The notes: generated from the letters alone by a model not told the origin. A stretch of 60,839 bases of DNA from Oscillospiraceae bacterium (GCA_017461565.1 JAFTXQ010000012.1:1-60839); one strand, 5' to 3'; shown: positions 51,641-60,282, counted from the first letter of the stretch. A program made the numbers and translations.

Positions 51641-53246
51641 ACTTGACCAGTTCAAGCTTAAAGGAAGTACCTATGTAGCTGCGTCTTGCACTGGCAGGTA
51701 CCACGCCATACGTCTCAAGATCTGCAAAGATATCTCTTTCCTTGTTTCCGATAAGATTAAACAGCTTTTTCACGCAGACTTCATCACATATTATCTCAGT
51801 GGTAAGAATACCTTTCTTGAAATTTGCCGCCGCCTGCTTGACAAGCGCCTCATAAGCTTCATTCACGTTCGTGTAAAGGGTAGTTCCCGTAGCTTCAAAA
51901 TAACTGTATTCGGTAGCAGTACAGTCGGGCACGGAGAAGGGGTTATCCAGCTTGTGATCCTTAAGTATCTGCTCGGTAGTTATGCAGAAATAAGTATGCT
52001 CGCAGGCGGTGATGTTTGTGGGATCATCAAAGGTCACATCCATCTGATACCATTCGCCGTCAAGCTTTACTATATTCCACATGTGATCTCCGCCGGATTT
52101 GCCGCTTATGCATACCGCCTCGATTCCGATGCTCTGACAAAGATAAGCAAATGTCTTTGCGTAACCCTCGCACAGGGCTTCGCCGTTAAGCAGCGGTCCG
52201 TTGACGCCTCTGATATGGTTTTCACCGTCGGAGATGTATTTTGTCATGTTGACGATGGTATCATGGATATACAGCACACGCTCAAAAAGGTCATCTTTTT
52301 TAAGCGCCTCGTTGATGATCTTCTGAGCCGCCTTCTCTACATCCTTAGTTATTGAAGCAGCCTTGCTTTTTGTGTAAAGATAGGCAGGAGAAACGGATCT
52401 CAAAGTTTTTCCAAGAAGCGAATAATCACACTCAGTCTTGAGCCAGAAGAACTGCGGATTGTCAAATGCAACTGCATAGAACACCACCCGGATGTCGTCT
52501 TCGGAGCATCCCAGATCGTAAACATCGATCTTTTCATCAAGCTCTGACACGCCGTCATATACCGCCTTATACAGCTTTTTCTGCTTTGCTGTAAGAGTGT
52601 TGTAGGCGTACTTTTCAGTATAGTCCTCAAGGATACTTTCAGCTTCGATAACAGACTGCTCTATGGTATAGCTCTTTGTGACATACCTTGTGGTCCATCC
52701 GCTCTTTGAGGTGCGAATGCGCAGCTTGCAGCTCTCATCTATCACGATGCCCTTGGCAGGGTCGTACACCGACGACTTTGTAGTGGGCTTGCTGCCATCA
52801 AGAGTGTAATAGAACTTTACGCCCGAAACACCGGATTTGAGCTTTACGATCTGTGTTCCCTCATATTTGCCTGCATTTGGCGTAATAGTGAATTTGGGTG
52901 TAAGCTTATATGTGCGGCTCACCACCTTGCTCTTTATACCGTTCTTAACAGCATAGAACTTGATCGTAGTATTCTTGGATATGCTTATCGTCTTGGAATA
53001 CAGCTTGTAGCTCTTGCCGCCATTGGTGCTGTAATAGATCTTGGCACCGCTTGTCTTGCAGGACAGCTTTATTCCGAGCTTTCCCGATACAGTATAGGTT
53101 CCCGATGCTTTATTGGCAGTGGGAGTCTTTACCGAGGTTGCCGCTTGTGCAGTGACGTATGCGCCGATGGATTGCTGCACAGGTGTGCTGAAAGCTGAAA
53201 CAGAAACAAACACCGCAGCAAGCAGCGCAAGTATTTTGTTCTTCAT
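51639..53246 (-). CDS. Secreted transglutaminase-like protein with chitobiase-type repeats
   Basis: 535 residues. The start at 53246 has GGGAGGT 6 nt upstream and gives a clear signal peptide (KILALLAAVFVSVSAFS). Residues about 40-210 hold two Ig-like domains of the chitobiase C-terminal type (GAKIYYSTNGGKSYKLYSKTISISKNTTIKFYAVKNG; GVKFYYTLDGSKPTTKSSVYD). The C-terminal half is a transglutaminase-like fold with the full triad: Cys in GEALCEGYAKTF, His in GGDHMWNIV and Asp in QMDVTFDDP. Bacterial members act as cysteine peptidases or peptide crosslinkers at the wall; which applies is unknown. It has a single-gene promoter with a striking inverted repeat. Confidence 0.9.
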   Translation of the reverse strand: MKNKILALLAAVFVSVSAFSTPVQQSIGAYVTAQAATSVKTPTANKASGTYTVSGKLGIKLSCKTSGAKIYYSTNGGKSYKLYSKTISISKNTTIKFYAVKNGIKSKVVSRTYKLTPKFTITPNAGKYEGTQIVKLKSGVSGVKFYYTLDGSKPTTKSSVYDPAKGIVIDESCKLRIRTSKSGWTTRYVTKSYTIEQSVIEAESILEDYTEKYAYNTLTAKQKKLYKAVYDGVSELDEKIDVYDLGCSEDDIRVVFYAVAFDNPQFFWLKTECDYSLLGKTLRSVSPAYLYTKSKAASITKDVEKAAQKIINEALKKDDLFERVLYIHDTIVNMTKYISDGENHIRGVNGPLLNGEALCEGYAKTFAYLCQSIGIEAVCISGKSGGDHMWNIVKLDGEWYQMDVTFDDPTNITACEHTYFCITTEQILKDHKLDNPFSVPDCTATEYSYFEATGTTLYTNVNEAYEALVKQAAANFKKGILTTEIICDEVCVKKLFNLIGNKERDIFADLETYGVVPASARRSYIGTSFKLELVK

Positions 53247-53285
53247 AACAATACCTCCCATATTATCAACTGGCTTTACTTGATT

Positions 53286-53327
53286 ATTATAAACTATTTG
53301 CCGTATTGTTGTCAACAATACGGCAAA
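53286..53327 (-). promoter_or_regulatory. Promoter with 14-bp-arm inverted repeat centred on the -35 box
   Basis: TTGACA (53315-53310), 18 bp, TATAAT (53291-53286) on the minus strand. The perfect inverted repeat TTTGCCGTATTGTT-N3-AACAATACGGCAAA spans 53297-53327, with the -35 in its centre. A dimeric repressor bound there would block polymerase. Confidence 0.75.
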
Positions 53328-53362
53328 ACTTTGTGCAATTGCAACAAAACGGATGAGGGGGA

Positions 53363-54394
53363 TTATCCGAACTGTCCCTTCTGAAGAACATTGGTGTACA
53401 CCTTTGTATCATCGGCAGATATTTCTATACCCTTTTCGTTGAACAGCTCAGTTACCGTAACAAAGCGGTAGCCCTGCGCCTTAAGCTCGGGAATGATGGT
53501 ATCCAGCGCCTCAACGGTAAGGTCGTTGCCCTCAGCATCATGAAGCAGTATCACATCGCCGTCCTTAGCCTGTTTGAGTATCATCTTTGCACGACGGTCG
53601 GCAGGAACTTTGGGATCCCAGTCGTTACAGCCGATACCTGCAATGAACGGAACATCGATATTGTCCAGCATATCCTGGCTTACTGCAATATAAGGCGGAC
53701 GGAAAAATCCTGTATGCTCGCCTGTTATCTCAAACACCTTGTTGTCGGTATACTGGAACTCTGCGATTATCTCATCCACCGACATCTCATTCATATAAGG
53801 ATGGGACTTTGAGTGGTTGTGTATCTCGCAGCCCATGTCATAAGCACGCTTTACCACCTCTGCAGAGGCGTCGGTGATGTTGTTTCCGATAAGGAAGAAC
53901 GAAGCGGTGATATCGTATTTCTCCAGCACGTCAAGCACCTGCGGCGTTGTTGTGGTATTGGGGCCGTCGTCAAAGGTCAGGGCAATGAGCTTTTCTTCCA
54001 TGGGTACCTCCTCGGGGGTCTGCTGTTCGGTTGTAGTAGTGGTCGTTGCTGCTGTGGTAGTGGTAGCACTCGTCTGCACAGGGGCTTCCTCGCTCTCTGC
54101 GGGTGCTTGTACGCTCTCGACAGTCACACTGTCAGCAGGGGTCTCCTCACTCTCATCGGCTGGTGCGGACTCCTCTTCGGTAGGAAGTGCAGGAGCAGGT
54201 GTAGTGGTGGTCTGCGATGAAGTTGTAGTGCTTTGTGCAGAACCCTCGGCGGACTCCTGATTTTCAGTAGTGGATGAAGCCTCAGCAGTCACTGCGCTGT
54301 CTGACGAGGATGCAGACGGGGTATCCGAAGCGCAGCCCGTCAGCATTGCACCTGCCAGCAGCAGTGCAAGCAGCTTTGTAATATTTCTTTTCAT
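53363..54394 (-). CDS. Polysaccharide deacetylase (NodB-like) lipoprotein
   Basis: 343 residues. Signal with lipobox (AMLTGC; lipidated Cys at residue 21), then a linker of about 105 residues of Ser/Thr/Glu/Pro (TTTTAATTTTTTEQ). The NodB catalytic domain: ALTFDDGPN (catalytic Asp and metal Asp), EIHNHSKSHP (metal His pair), FRPPY and LLHDAEGND (catalytic His). It removes acetyl groups from wall peptidoglycan or plant xylan/chitin-type sugars. The target is uncertain. AAGGAG lies before the start. It is downstream of leuS, separated by a hairpin. Confidence 0.92.
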   Translation of the reverse strand: MKRNITKLLALLLAGAMLTGCASDTPSASSSDSAVTAEASSTTENQESAEGSAQSTTTSSQTTTTPAPALPTEEESAPADESEETPADSVTVESVQAPAESEEAPVQTSATTTTAATTTTTTEQQTPEEVPMEEKLIALTFDDGPNTTTTPQVLDVLEKYDITASFFLIGNNITDASAEVVKRAYDMGCEIHNHSKSHPYMNEMSVDEIIAEFQYTDNKVFEITGEHTGFFRPPYIAVSQDMLDNIDVPFIAGIGCNDWDPKVPADRRAKMILKQAKDGDVILLHDAEGNDLTVEALDTIIPELKAQGYRFVTVTELFNEKGIEISADDTKVYTNVLQKGQFG

Positions 54395-54411
54395 GTCATT
54401 CTCCTTGAAGC

Positions 54412-54440
54412 AAAGCGCAGCCCGATGTGAACTGCGCTTT
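54412..54440 (-). terminator. Hairpin after leuS
   Basis: Perfect 9-bp arms AAAGCGCAG / CTGCGCTTT, 11-nt loop. The U-tract is poor on the minus strand and the hairpin abuts the deacetylase ribosome site, so it may be a partial terminator. Confidence 0.5.
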
Positions 54441-54448
54441 TGATGTTA

Positions 54449-56854
54449 TTATTTCACTACGATGTTCACAAGCTTGTTGGGAACTGCGATCTTCTTAACG
54501 ATGGTCTTGCCGTCGGTGATCTTTGTTACCTCGGGAAGCTCGAATGCCATCTTCTCCAGTGTTTCTCTGTCGGAGTTCAGGGGAGCGTCGAAGTGCGCCT
54601 TTACCTTGCCGTTGATCTGTACTACTATCTCAACTGTGTTGTCAACGCAGAGAGCCTCGTCGTACTCTACCCACTTCTGCTCGTTCAGCACGCCGCCGAA
54701 GCCCATTGTTTCGTACAGCTCCTCGGTGATATGGGGAGCAAAGGGGTTGAGCATGATGAGCAGATCCCTGTACTCTGCCTTTGTGAGAGAGCCGATCTCG
54801 TCTATCTGGTTCAGCAGACCCATCATAGCTGCGATAGCGGTGTTGAAGCGCAGGTTCTCGATATCCTCTGACACCTTCTTGATGGTCTTGTGCATGGAGG
54901 AGCGCAGCTTGTCGCTGTACTCGTTGCCGTCAACCACCTTCTCCTGCAGCTTCCATACTCTGTCGAGGAAGCGCTTGCAGCCCTTCATGCTGCTCTCGCT
55001 CCAGGGAGCTGCCTGCTCGTAGTCGCCCATGAACAGTACATACAGGCGGAGCGTATCTGCACCGTACTCTGCAACAACGTCGTTGGGGTCAACTACGTTG
55101 CCTCTGGACTTACTCATCTTCTGTCCGTCGGGGCCGAGGATAAGGCCCTGGGCGGTACGCTTTGCGTAAGGCTCGGAGGTGGTCACCTCGCCGATATCGT
55201 ACAGGAATTTATGCCAGAAACGGCTGTATATCAGGTGGCGTGTAACGTGCTCCATACCGCCGTTGTACCAGTCAACGGGCATCCAGTAGTCCAGTGCTTC
55301 CCTGGATGCGAGGCAGTCGTTGTTCTTGTTGTCGCAGTAGCGCAGGAAGTACCAGGAGGAGCCTGCCCACTGGGGCATTGTATCGGTCTCACGCTTTGCA
55401 TCCTTTCCGCACTTGGGGCACTTGCAGTTTACAAAGCTGTCGATCTTTGCGAGGGGGGATTCGCCATCGCTGCCGGGCTGGAAGTTATCCACGGGGGGCA
55501 GTCTGAGGGGCAGCTCCTCATAGGGAACGGCTACCATGCCGCAGTCTGCGCAGTGAACGATCGGGATGGGCTCGCCCCAGTATCTCTGGCGGTTGAATGC
55601 CCAGTCCTTCATCTTGAACTGTACGCCCTTCTCGCCGATACCCTTTTCGCCGAGGAATGCGAGCATCTTTTCGATAGCGTCCTTCTTGTTTGTGATACCG
55701 TTCAGAACACCGCTGTTCACCATCTCGCCGTCGCCTGTGTAGGCCTCGACGGAGATGTCGCCGCCCTTGATGACCTCGATGATATCGATGCCGAACTTCT
55801 TTGCAAAGTCGTAGTCACGGGTATCGTGAGCGGGAACCGCCATGATAGCGCCTGTGCCGTAGCCCATCATTACATAGTCCGCAACGTATACGGGTATCTC
55901 CTTTTCGGTGATGGGGTTGATTGCAGTAAGACCTTCGATCTTAACTCCTGTCTTGTCCTTTACGAGCTGAGTTCTCTCGAACTCAGACTTCTTCGCACAC
56001 TCTGCCTTGTAAGCGTCGAGGGCGTCTATATTTGCGATCTGATCACGGTACTTTTCGATGATGGGGTGCTCGGGAGCGATTACCATGAATGTAACGCCGT
56101 ACAGTGTATCGGGACGTGTGGTGTAGATGCGGAGCTGCTCGTCCTGCTCCTTGATGGAGAAGTTCACGAAAGCGCCTGTGGACTTACCGATCCAGTTTTC
56201 CTGCTGGAGTCTGATATTGGGAAGGTAATCCACCTCGTCCAGACCCTGGAGCAGCTTGTCTGCGTACTCTGTGATGCGGAGATACCATACCTCTTTATCC
56301 TTCTGCACGATATCGCTGTGGCAGATATCGCACTTGCCGCCCTGGGAGTCCTCGTTGGAGAGGACAACCTTACAGCTGGGGCAGTAGTTTACGAGCGTCT
56401 TGTCACGGAACACCAGTCCGTTCTCGAACATCTTGAGGAATATCCACTGCGTCCACTTATAGTAGTCCTCCTCAGTGGTGTCTACAACTCGGTCCCAGTC
56501 AAAGGAGAAGCCTACACGCTTGAGCTGGCTTGTGAACTTTGTGATATTGTTGTCTGTTACCTGTCTGGGGTGTACGCCTGTCTTGATGGCGGTGTTCTCT
56601 GTGGGCAGACCGTATGCGTCAAAGCCGATGGGGAACAGAACGTTATAGCCCTGGAGTCTGCGCTTTCTGCTGACCACCTCAAGACCCGAATACGCCTTGA
56701 TATGTCCAACGTGCATACCTGCACCGGAGGGGTAGGGGAACTCTACCAGTGCATAGAACTTTTTCTTGTTGTGATCCTCGGAGGCATGGAAAGTGCCATG
56801 CTCATCCCAGTACTTCTGCCATTTGCTTTCAACGGCACTGAAATCGTACTTCAT
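54449..56854 (-). CDS. leuS: Leucyl-tRNA synthetase
   Basis: 801 residues, the normal bacterial length. Class-I signatures: FPYPSGAGMHVGHIKAY (HIGH-type motif) and KMSKSRGNVV. Zinc-ribbon-like Cys sets occur at YCPSCKVV...KCDICHSD and CKCPKCG. An editing domain occurs in the middle (TTRPDTLYGVTFMVIAPEHP; GTGAIMAVPAHDTRDYDFA), followed by the anticodon-binding helices and a C-terminal domain ending KIAVPNKLVNIVVK. The ribosome site is AAAGGAC. Its leader of about 250 nt contains a structured element, not a T-box. Confidence 0.98.
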   Translation of the reverse strand: MKYDFSAVESKWQKYWDEHGTFHASEDHNKKKFYALVEFPYPSGAGMHVGHIKAYSGLEVVSRKRRLQGYNVLFPIGFDAYGLPTENTAIKTGVHPRQVTDNNITKFTSQLKRVGFSFDWDRVVDTTEEDYYKWTQWIFLKMFENGLVFRDKTLVNYCPSCKVVLSNEDSQGGKCDICHSDIVQKDKEVWYLRITEYADKLLQGLDEVDYLPNIRLQQENWIGKSTGAFVNFSIKEQDEQLRIYTTRPDTLYGVTFMVIAPEHPIIEKYRDQIANIDALDAYKAECAKKSEFERTQLVKDKTGVKIEGLTAINPITEKEIPVYVADYVMMGYGTGAIMAVPAHDTRDYDFAKKFGIDIIEVIKGGDISVEAYTGDGEMVNSGVLNGITNKKDAIEKMLAFLGEKGIGEKGVQFKMKDWAFNRQRYWGEPIPIVHCADCGMVAVPYEELPLRLPPVDNFQPGSDGESPLAKIDSFVNCKCPKCGKDAKRETDTMPQWAGSSWYFLRYCDNKNNDCLASREALDYWMPVDWYNGGMEHVTRHLIYSRFWHKFLYDIGEVTTSEPYAKRTAQGLILGPDGQKMSKSRGNVVDPNDVVAEYGADTLRLYVLFMGDYEQAAPWSESSMKGCKRFLDRVWKLQEKVVDGNEYSDKLRSSMHKTIKKVSEDIENLRFNTAIAAMMGLLNQIDEIGSLTKAEYRDLLIMLNPFAPHITEELYETMGFGGVLNEQKWVEYDEALCVDNTVEIVVQINGKVKAHFDAPLNSDRETLEKMAFELPEVTKITDGKTIVKKIAVPNKLVNIVVK

Positions 56855-56905
56855 TGTTTTGTCGTCCTTTCAAGATGATTTGATATCATACCTCTATATA
56901 TTATA

Positions 56906-57104
56906 AGAACCACACGCCGTTTTCCAAATCAAAGATTTGGACGGCTGAGGTATAATGATGTCGCTTCGCTCCGATGTTCGTTCTCGCCGACGGTGGGTCG
57001 GCGTTTTCCTTTGGAAAACCGAACGAACTCAAAACCTTTGAATATATGTTTCGTCGCTTCGCAACTGTCGGCTATGCCGACTTATGGCAACAAGTTGCCA
57101 TAAC
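56906..57104. mobile_element. Putative small structured element bracketed by 10-bp direct repeats (copy 2)
   Basis: ATATATTATA occurs exactly at 56896-56905 and 57105-57114. Inside are a GCCGT/ACGGC stem capped by CCAAATC/GATTTGG (56916-56945), then GTTCGTTC/GAACGAAC (56976-56983 with 57021-57028) enclosing CGCCGAC/GTCGGCG and TTTTCC/GGAAAA hairpins. Next AATATATGTT/AACATATATT (57041-57050 with 57102-57111) encloses GTCGGC/GCCGAC and a 10-bp hairpin at 57082-57103. Relative to the downstream gene it is in the opposite orientation to copy 1. Confidence 0.45.
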
Positions 57105-57108
57105 ATAT

Positions 57109-57137
57109 ATTATACTACACCCCGCCGATGTTGTCAA
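57109..57137 (-). promoter_or_regulatory. Consensus promoter of leuS
   Basis: TTGACA (57137-57132), 17 bp, TATAAT (57114-57109) on the minus strand. A second TATAAT (56905-56900), in the other direct repeat, has TTGGAA 16 bp upstream and could be a secondary promoter. Confidence 0.8.
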
Positions 57138-57159
57138 TATTTTTTGACTTTCGGCGGGG
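57120..57159 (-). terminator. Hairpin after lacI-type gene, overlapping the leuS -35
   Basis: CCCCGCCGA / TCGGCGGGG (9 bp) encloses GTCAA / TTGAC. There is no U-tract on the minus strand. The inner arm is part of the leuS -35, so it may act as terminator or as an operator. Confidence 0.5.
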
Positions 57160-57178
57160 CTTGCATATCTGATCAGAT

Positions 57179-58192
57179 TCAATTAAGCTTCTTTACGCTC
57201 TCACGGCGGACAAGCTTTCCTGTCACAAGAGTCCTTCCACGCTTGAAGCTTCCGTCACGTATCTTATGCAGGATGATGTCCACAGCCTCCGCCGACATCG
57301 CACGACTGTTTACGTCAATGGTGGTGATGCGGGGATTGCTGATGGTAGAATATATGTGATTGTCGTAGCCTACTACCGAGATATCCTCAGGGATGGAGTA
57401 GCCTGCTGCCTTCAGCTGGTTCACAAGCTTGTATGCCGCCTCATCGCAGTTGCAGACAAATGCCGTGGGCATATCGGCAGGCAGCGTGAACTCGGGGAAT
57501 ATATCGCTCTCGTTGCTGCGGTCGCTTATTATCCAGTCCTGTCGCAGCGGTATCCTGTTTTCCAGCAGAGTCTTGTAGTAGCCGAGATATCTGTCCTGAA
57601 TGCTTGATGTAGAACTTATACTGCCGAGGAAGCCTATCTTTCTGTGTCCGTTTGCGATAAGATGACTTGTCAGCATATATGCGCCGTAGAAGTTATCTGA
57701 GAGCACTGCCTCGGTGTCCTCTCTGCTTCCGTAAAAATCAAGGAACACTGTCGGAATATCACACTGCATCAGCCTGTCAACATAGCTGTCGCTGAACTGA
57801 CCCAGCACGATAAGCCCGTCGACTTTCTTGTCAAGAACGGAGTTAGGTATCTCGCTTAGCTCACCCTCAATGTCGTTTACTACTTCCAGCATACCATAGA
57901 AGTTCTGCGCCTGCAGCATCTCAACGATATGACGGTACACCACCCAGTAATAGGAGCTTGCATCGCTGATAAAGTGCCTTGCTACAACTATTCCTATATT
58001 GTAGCTGAGACCATCGTGCGTACCTCTGCCGCCAGTGTGCATACGGTAGCCCATCTCGGTAGCTTTCTGCTTTATGCGCTCACGCAGCTCCTCGCTCACA
58101 CCCTCACGGTCGCCCAGTGCCTTGGATACCGTAACGGTGCTGACATTCATCACCTTTGCGATATCGCTCATTGTTACTGCCTTTTTAACCAT
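57179..58192 (-). CDS. LacI-family transcriptional regulator
   Basis: 337 residues. DNA-binding domain at residues 7-55: TMSDIAKVMNVSTVTVSKALGDREGVSEELRERIKQKATEMGY, with the usual hinge. Ligand domain: YNIGIVVARHFISDASSYYWVV, VDGLIVLGQFSD, DNFYGAYMLTSHLIANGHRKIGFLG, AFVCNCDEAAYKLVNQLKAAGYSIPEDISVVGYDN and a C-terminal RRESVKKL. This suits a sugar-responsive repressor. It has no adjacent sugar operon, so its targets are unknown; a half-symmetric site in its own leader suggests autoregulation. Confidence 0.95.
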   Translation of the reverse strand: MVKKAVTMSDIAKVMNVSTVTVSKALGDREGVSEELRERIKQKATEMGYRMHTGGRGTHDGLSYNIGIVVARHFISDASSYYWVVYRHIVEMLQAQNFYGMLEVVNDIEGELSEIPNSVLDKKVDGLIVLGQFSDSYVDRLMQCDIPTVFLDFYGSREDTEAVLSDNFYGAYMLTSHLIANGHRKIGFLGSISSTSSIQDRYLGYYKTLLENRIPLRQDWIISDRSNESDIFPEFTLPADMPTAFVCNCDEAAYKLVNQLKAAGYSIPEDISVVGYDNHIYSTISNPRITTIDVNSRAMSAEAVDIILHKIRDGSFKRGRTLVTGKLVRRESVKKLN

Positions 58193-58211
58193 GATACACT
58201 TTTTCCTTTCA

Positions 58212-58274
58212 TTGAACGGTTTTCGTCAACTTTTCTCTAATTAATATTTTAAGTAAAATCATCGGATTTGTAAA
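58212..58274 (-). promoter_or_regulatory. Promoter and candidate operator of lacI-type gene
   Basis: TTTACA (58274-58269), 17 bp, TAAAAT (58251-58246). Downstream, the minus strand reads TTGACGAAAACCGTTCAA (58229-58212), an imperfect TTGA...TCAA palindrome with two CG steps in LacI style. From 58275 to 58443 I see nothing. Confidence 0.5.
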
Positions 58275-58451
58275 GTAATATTTTTAACGAAATTGTACTG
58301 ATTTTTTTGTGCAAAAAAGCAAAACAAGAGCTGATGAACGTAATAAAAAGTCAGCATATCCCAGAAGTATCCGATCAATATACATCTGTTGGGATTAAAT
58401 ATCCCTTTATCATGTAACTTCATTTATATGTTAAGATAACCTCAAAAAGAT

Positions 58452-58479
58452 TACCCACGAAGATATTTCTTCGTGGGTA
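58452..58479 (-). terminator. Terminator of beta-helix lipoprotein gene
   Basis: Perfect 11-bp arms TACCCACGAAG / CTTCGTGGGTA, 6-nt loop, followed on the minus strand by ATCTTTTTG. Confidence 0.88.
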
Positions 58480-58494
58480 TCCGAATATTAACAC

Positions 58495-60282
58495 TTATGC
58501 GACCAATTCACCTGTATTTCCCTGACTGCCTGAAATCACATTATCAAAGACGCCCGTCTCTATTCCGCTCGGTCCGTCTCCGCAGACTCCTTCCGAAGCC
58601 GTAACGCTATTTACACAGACGCCGTCCGCATAAATACTATATATCTGACCTATGGTTATATCGTCGTAAGAAAAAATAACGGAAGAGCAGTCAGAAACCA
58701 TGACTGTTTCAAACACAATGCTGTTGGTGCTATCCTTTATCGTGAGAAGCTCGCCTTTTGTCAGATCCGCCATAACTGATATACAGGAGCTTGAAACGAT
58801 GCTTGGCGCTTTAGTCAGAACATCAGAGCCAAAAGCGGCCAGCGTTCCGCCGCTTAGCACGAAGCTTCCGCTGTAATCAAGCGAAGCAAATCCAGACTCA
58901 TTGCCCGAAAACACCAGTACATCTCCGCCGCTTATCGCTGCTGTTCCTGCGGAATCTATACCATCACCACCTGCCTTAATGCAGACCTTACCGCCAGAGA
59001 TGCTGATATATTTTTCGGCGCTGTCAGCAGCACCCGAGGAGATCATATTATTGCCACCCGCCACATTTATTCCATCGTAATAAGAAATCAACGCAACGTC
59101 TCCGCCTTTTATAGCGACAGAAAGCCCTTCAAGTGCAATATAACTGTCATCTATCCTTATACATCCATCATAAACAGTGATCCTGTTGTCGCAATGCATA
59201 CCGTCATCTCCGGAACACACCTTCAACGTACCGCCTGAGACATCAATATCACTATGAGCCGAAATACTGTCATCGGCAGAATCTATCACTACATCGCCTC
59301 CGCTTATCTCAACAATGCCATCAGTGCTTATGCCTTTCTTGGATTCCACCTTGCTTCCGTCGCCTGAAGTCAGATCATCAAAATCAAAATCAGCGCTTCC
59401 ATCTGTTGTGAATCCTCCATGCTTACCTTTCGGATATATCTTATTACGCCCAAAGTGCAGCACTGCGCCACTTCCACCGCCGCTTCGTATATCAACGCTT
59501 CCGTTCGAAACGAAGACCGCATCGGATGCACAGATACCATCCTCATAGGAATTGATCTCCAGCTTGCCGCCGATGATATTCATATATCCCTGCGATCTTT
59601 CATTCCGGATATTCACTCCTTTGCCGCCGCTGCGGATGTTCAGGCTTCCCTCAGCCATTACAACATATTCCGTACTCTTTATTCCATCTTTTTCCGAAAC
59701 CACGCTGACATCAGCGCCGCACAGCTTCAAAGCCGCACAGCTTATAGCTGTACTGCCTCCTATATCAAGCCTTCCGCTGCCGTTAACGATTATACTACTG
59801 CCACTGCTTATACCACTGCCCATAGCATCGCCTGAAAGCCTGTTATCTGTATCCGACGGCACTGTTATTTTAAGCTGCGCAGCACCTATACAAGCAATAC
59901 TTTGTATATTCAAACCATCAAGGATCAACGACACAGGGTCGTCACAATCCACCACTACTCGTCCGCCGTCCATAGTCCCCGTGACCCTGTATACGCCGCC
60001 CTGCCTGATAACAGCAGCATAACCCTGCCGCTCAACATACGGAGACACAAAGCTGATCTCATCATCTGCGAACACTATAACATCATCCTCCGATGAAGCA
60101 GGCTTAAAATCCTCCGTTTCGGCCTTTTCGGGTACAAGAGCCGCTTCGGTATCGCTATGAGGATACATCGGTGAGACCCCATTTATATCGGGAGCAGAGT
60201 CAATGTCGATCCTATGACATCCGCTTGCCAAAGATACCGCCACAGAGCACAATGCGGCCAGTGTCTTTATATTCATGCCCAT
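58495..60282 (-). CDS. Cthe_2159-like carbohydrate-binding beta-helix lipoprotein
   Basis: 595 residues. Signal with lipobox (LASGC; lipidated Cys at residue 22). After about residue 95 the protein is a ladder of short parallel-beta repeats with Gly/Asp turns: DGIKS, GKGVNIRNE, DGICASDAVFVSNGSVDIRSGG, SADDSISAHSDIDVSGGTLKVCSGDDGMHCDNRI, DGINVAGGNN, GGDGIDSAGTAAISGGDVLVFSG. This matches the 'carbohydrate-binding domain' of Cthe_2159 (calcium-dependent, pectin-binding right-handed beta-helix). No catalytic residues of pectate lyases are obvious. AGAGGT precedes the ATG. A role in adhesion to plant cell wall is inferred. Confidence 0.85.
   Translation of the reverse strand: MGMNIKTLAALCSVAVSLASGCHRIDIDSAPDINGVSPMYPHSDTEAALVPEKAETEDFKPASSEDDVIVFADDEISFVSPYVERQGYAAVIRQGGVYRVTGTMDGGRVVVDCDDPVSLILDGLNIQSIACIGAAQLKITVPSDTDNRLSGDAMGSGISSGSSIIVNGSGRLDIGGSTAISCAALKLCGADVSVVSEKDGIKSTEYVVMAEGSLNIRSGGKGVNIRNERSQGYMNIIGGKLEINSYEDGICASDAVFVSNGSVDIRSGGGSGAVLHFGRNKIYPKGKHGGFTTDGSADFDFDDLTSGDGSKVESKKGISTDGIVEISGGDVVIDSADDSISAHSDIDVSGGTLKVCSGDDGMHCDNRITVYDGCIRIDDSYIALEGLSVAIKGGDVALISYYDGINVAGGNNMISSGAADSAEKYISISGGKVCIKAGGDGIDSAGTAAISGGDVLVFSGNESGFASLDYSGSFVLSGGTLAAFGSDVLTKAPSIVSSSCISVMADLTKGELLTIKDSTNSIVFETVMVSDCSSVIFSYDDITIGQIYSIYADGVCVNSVTASEGVCGDGPSGIETGVFDNVISGSQGNTGELVA

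Noticed and set aside
54890-56878. Long plus-strand frame opposite leuS (also 17542-19038 opposite the isomerase and 7575-8840 opposite metY)
   Set aside because: Codon-bias shadows of real genes; no family motifs and no ribosome sites.
56855-57137. T-box riboswitch in the leuS leader
   Set aside because: On the leuS strand I find no AGGGTGGNACCGCG-like T-box bulge and no specifier/antiterminator pair followed by a U-tract.
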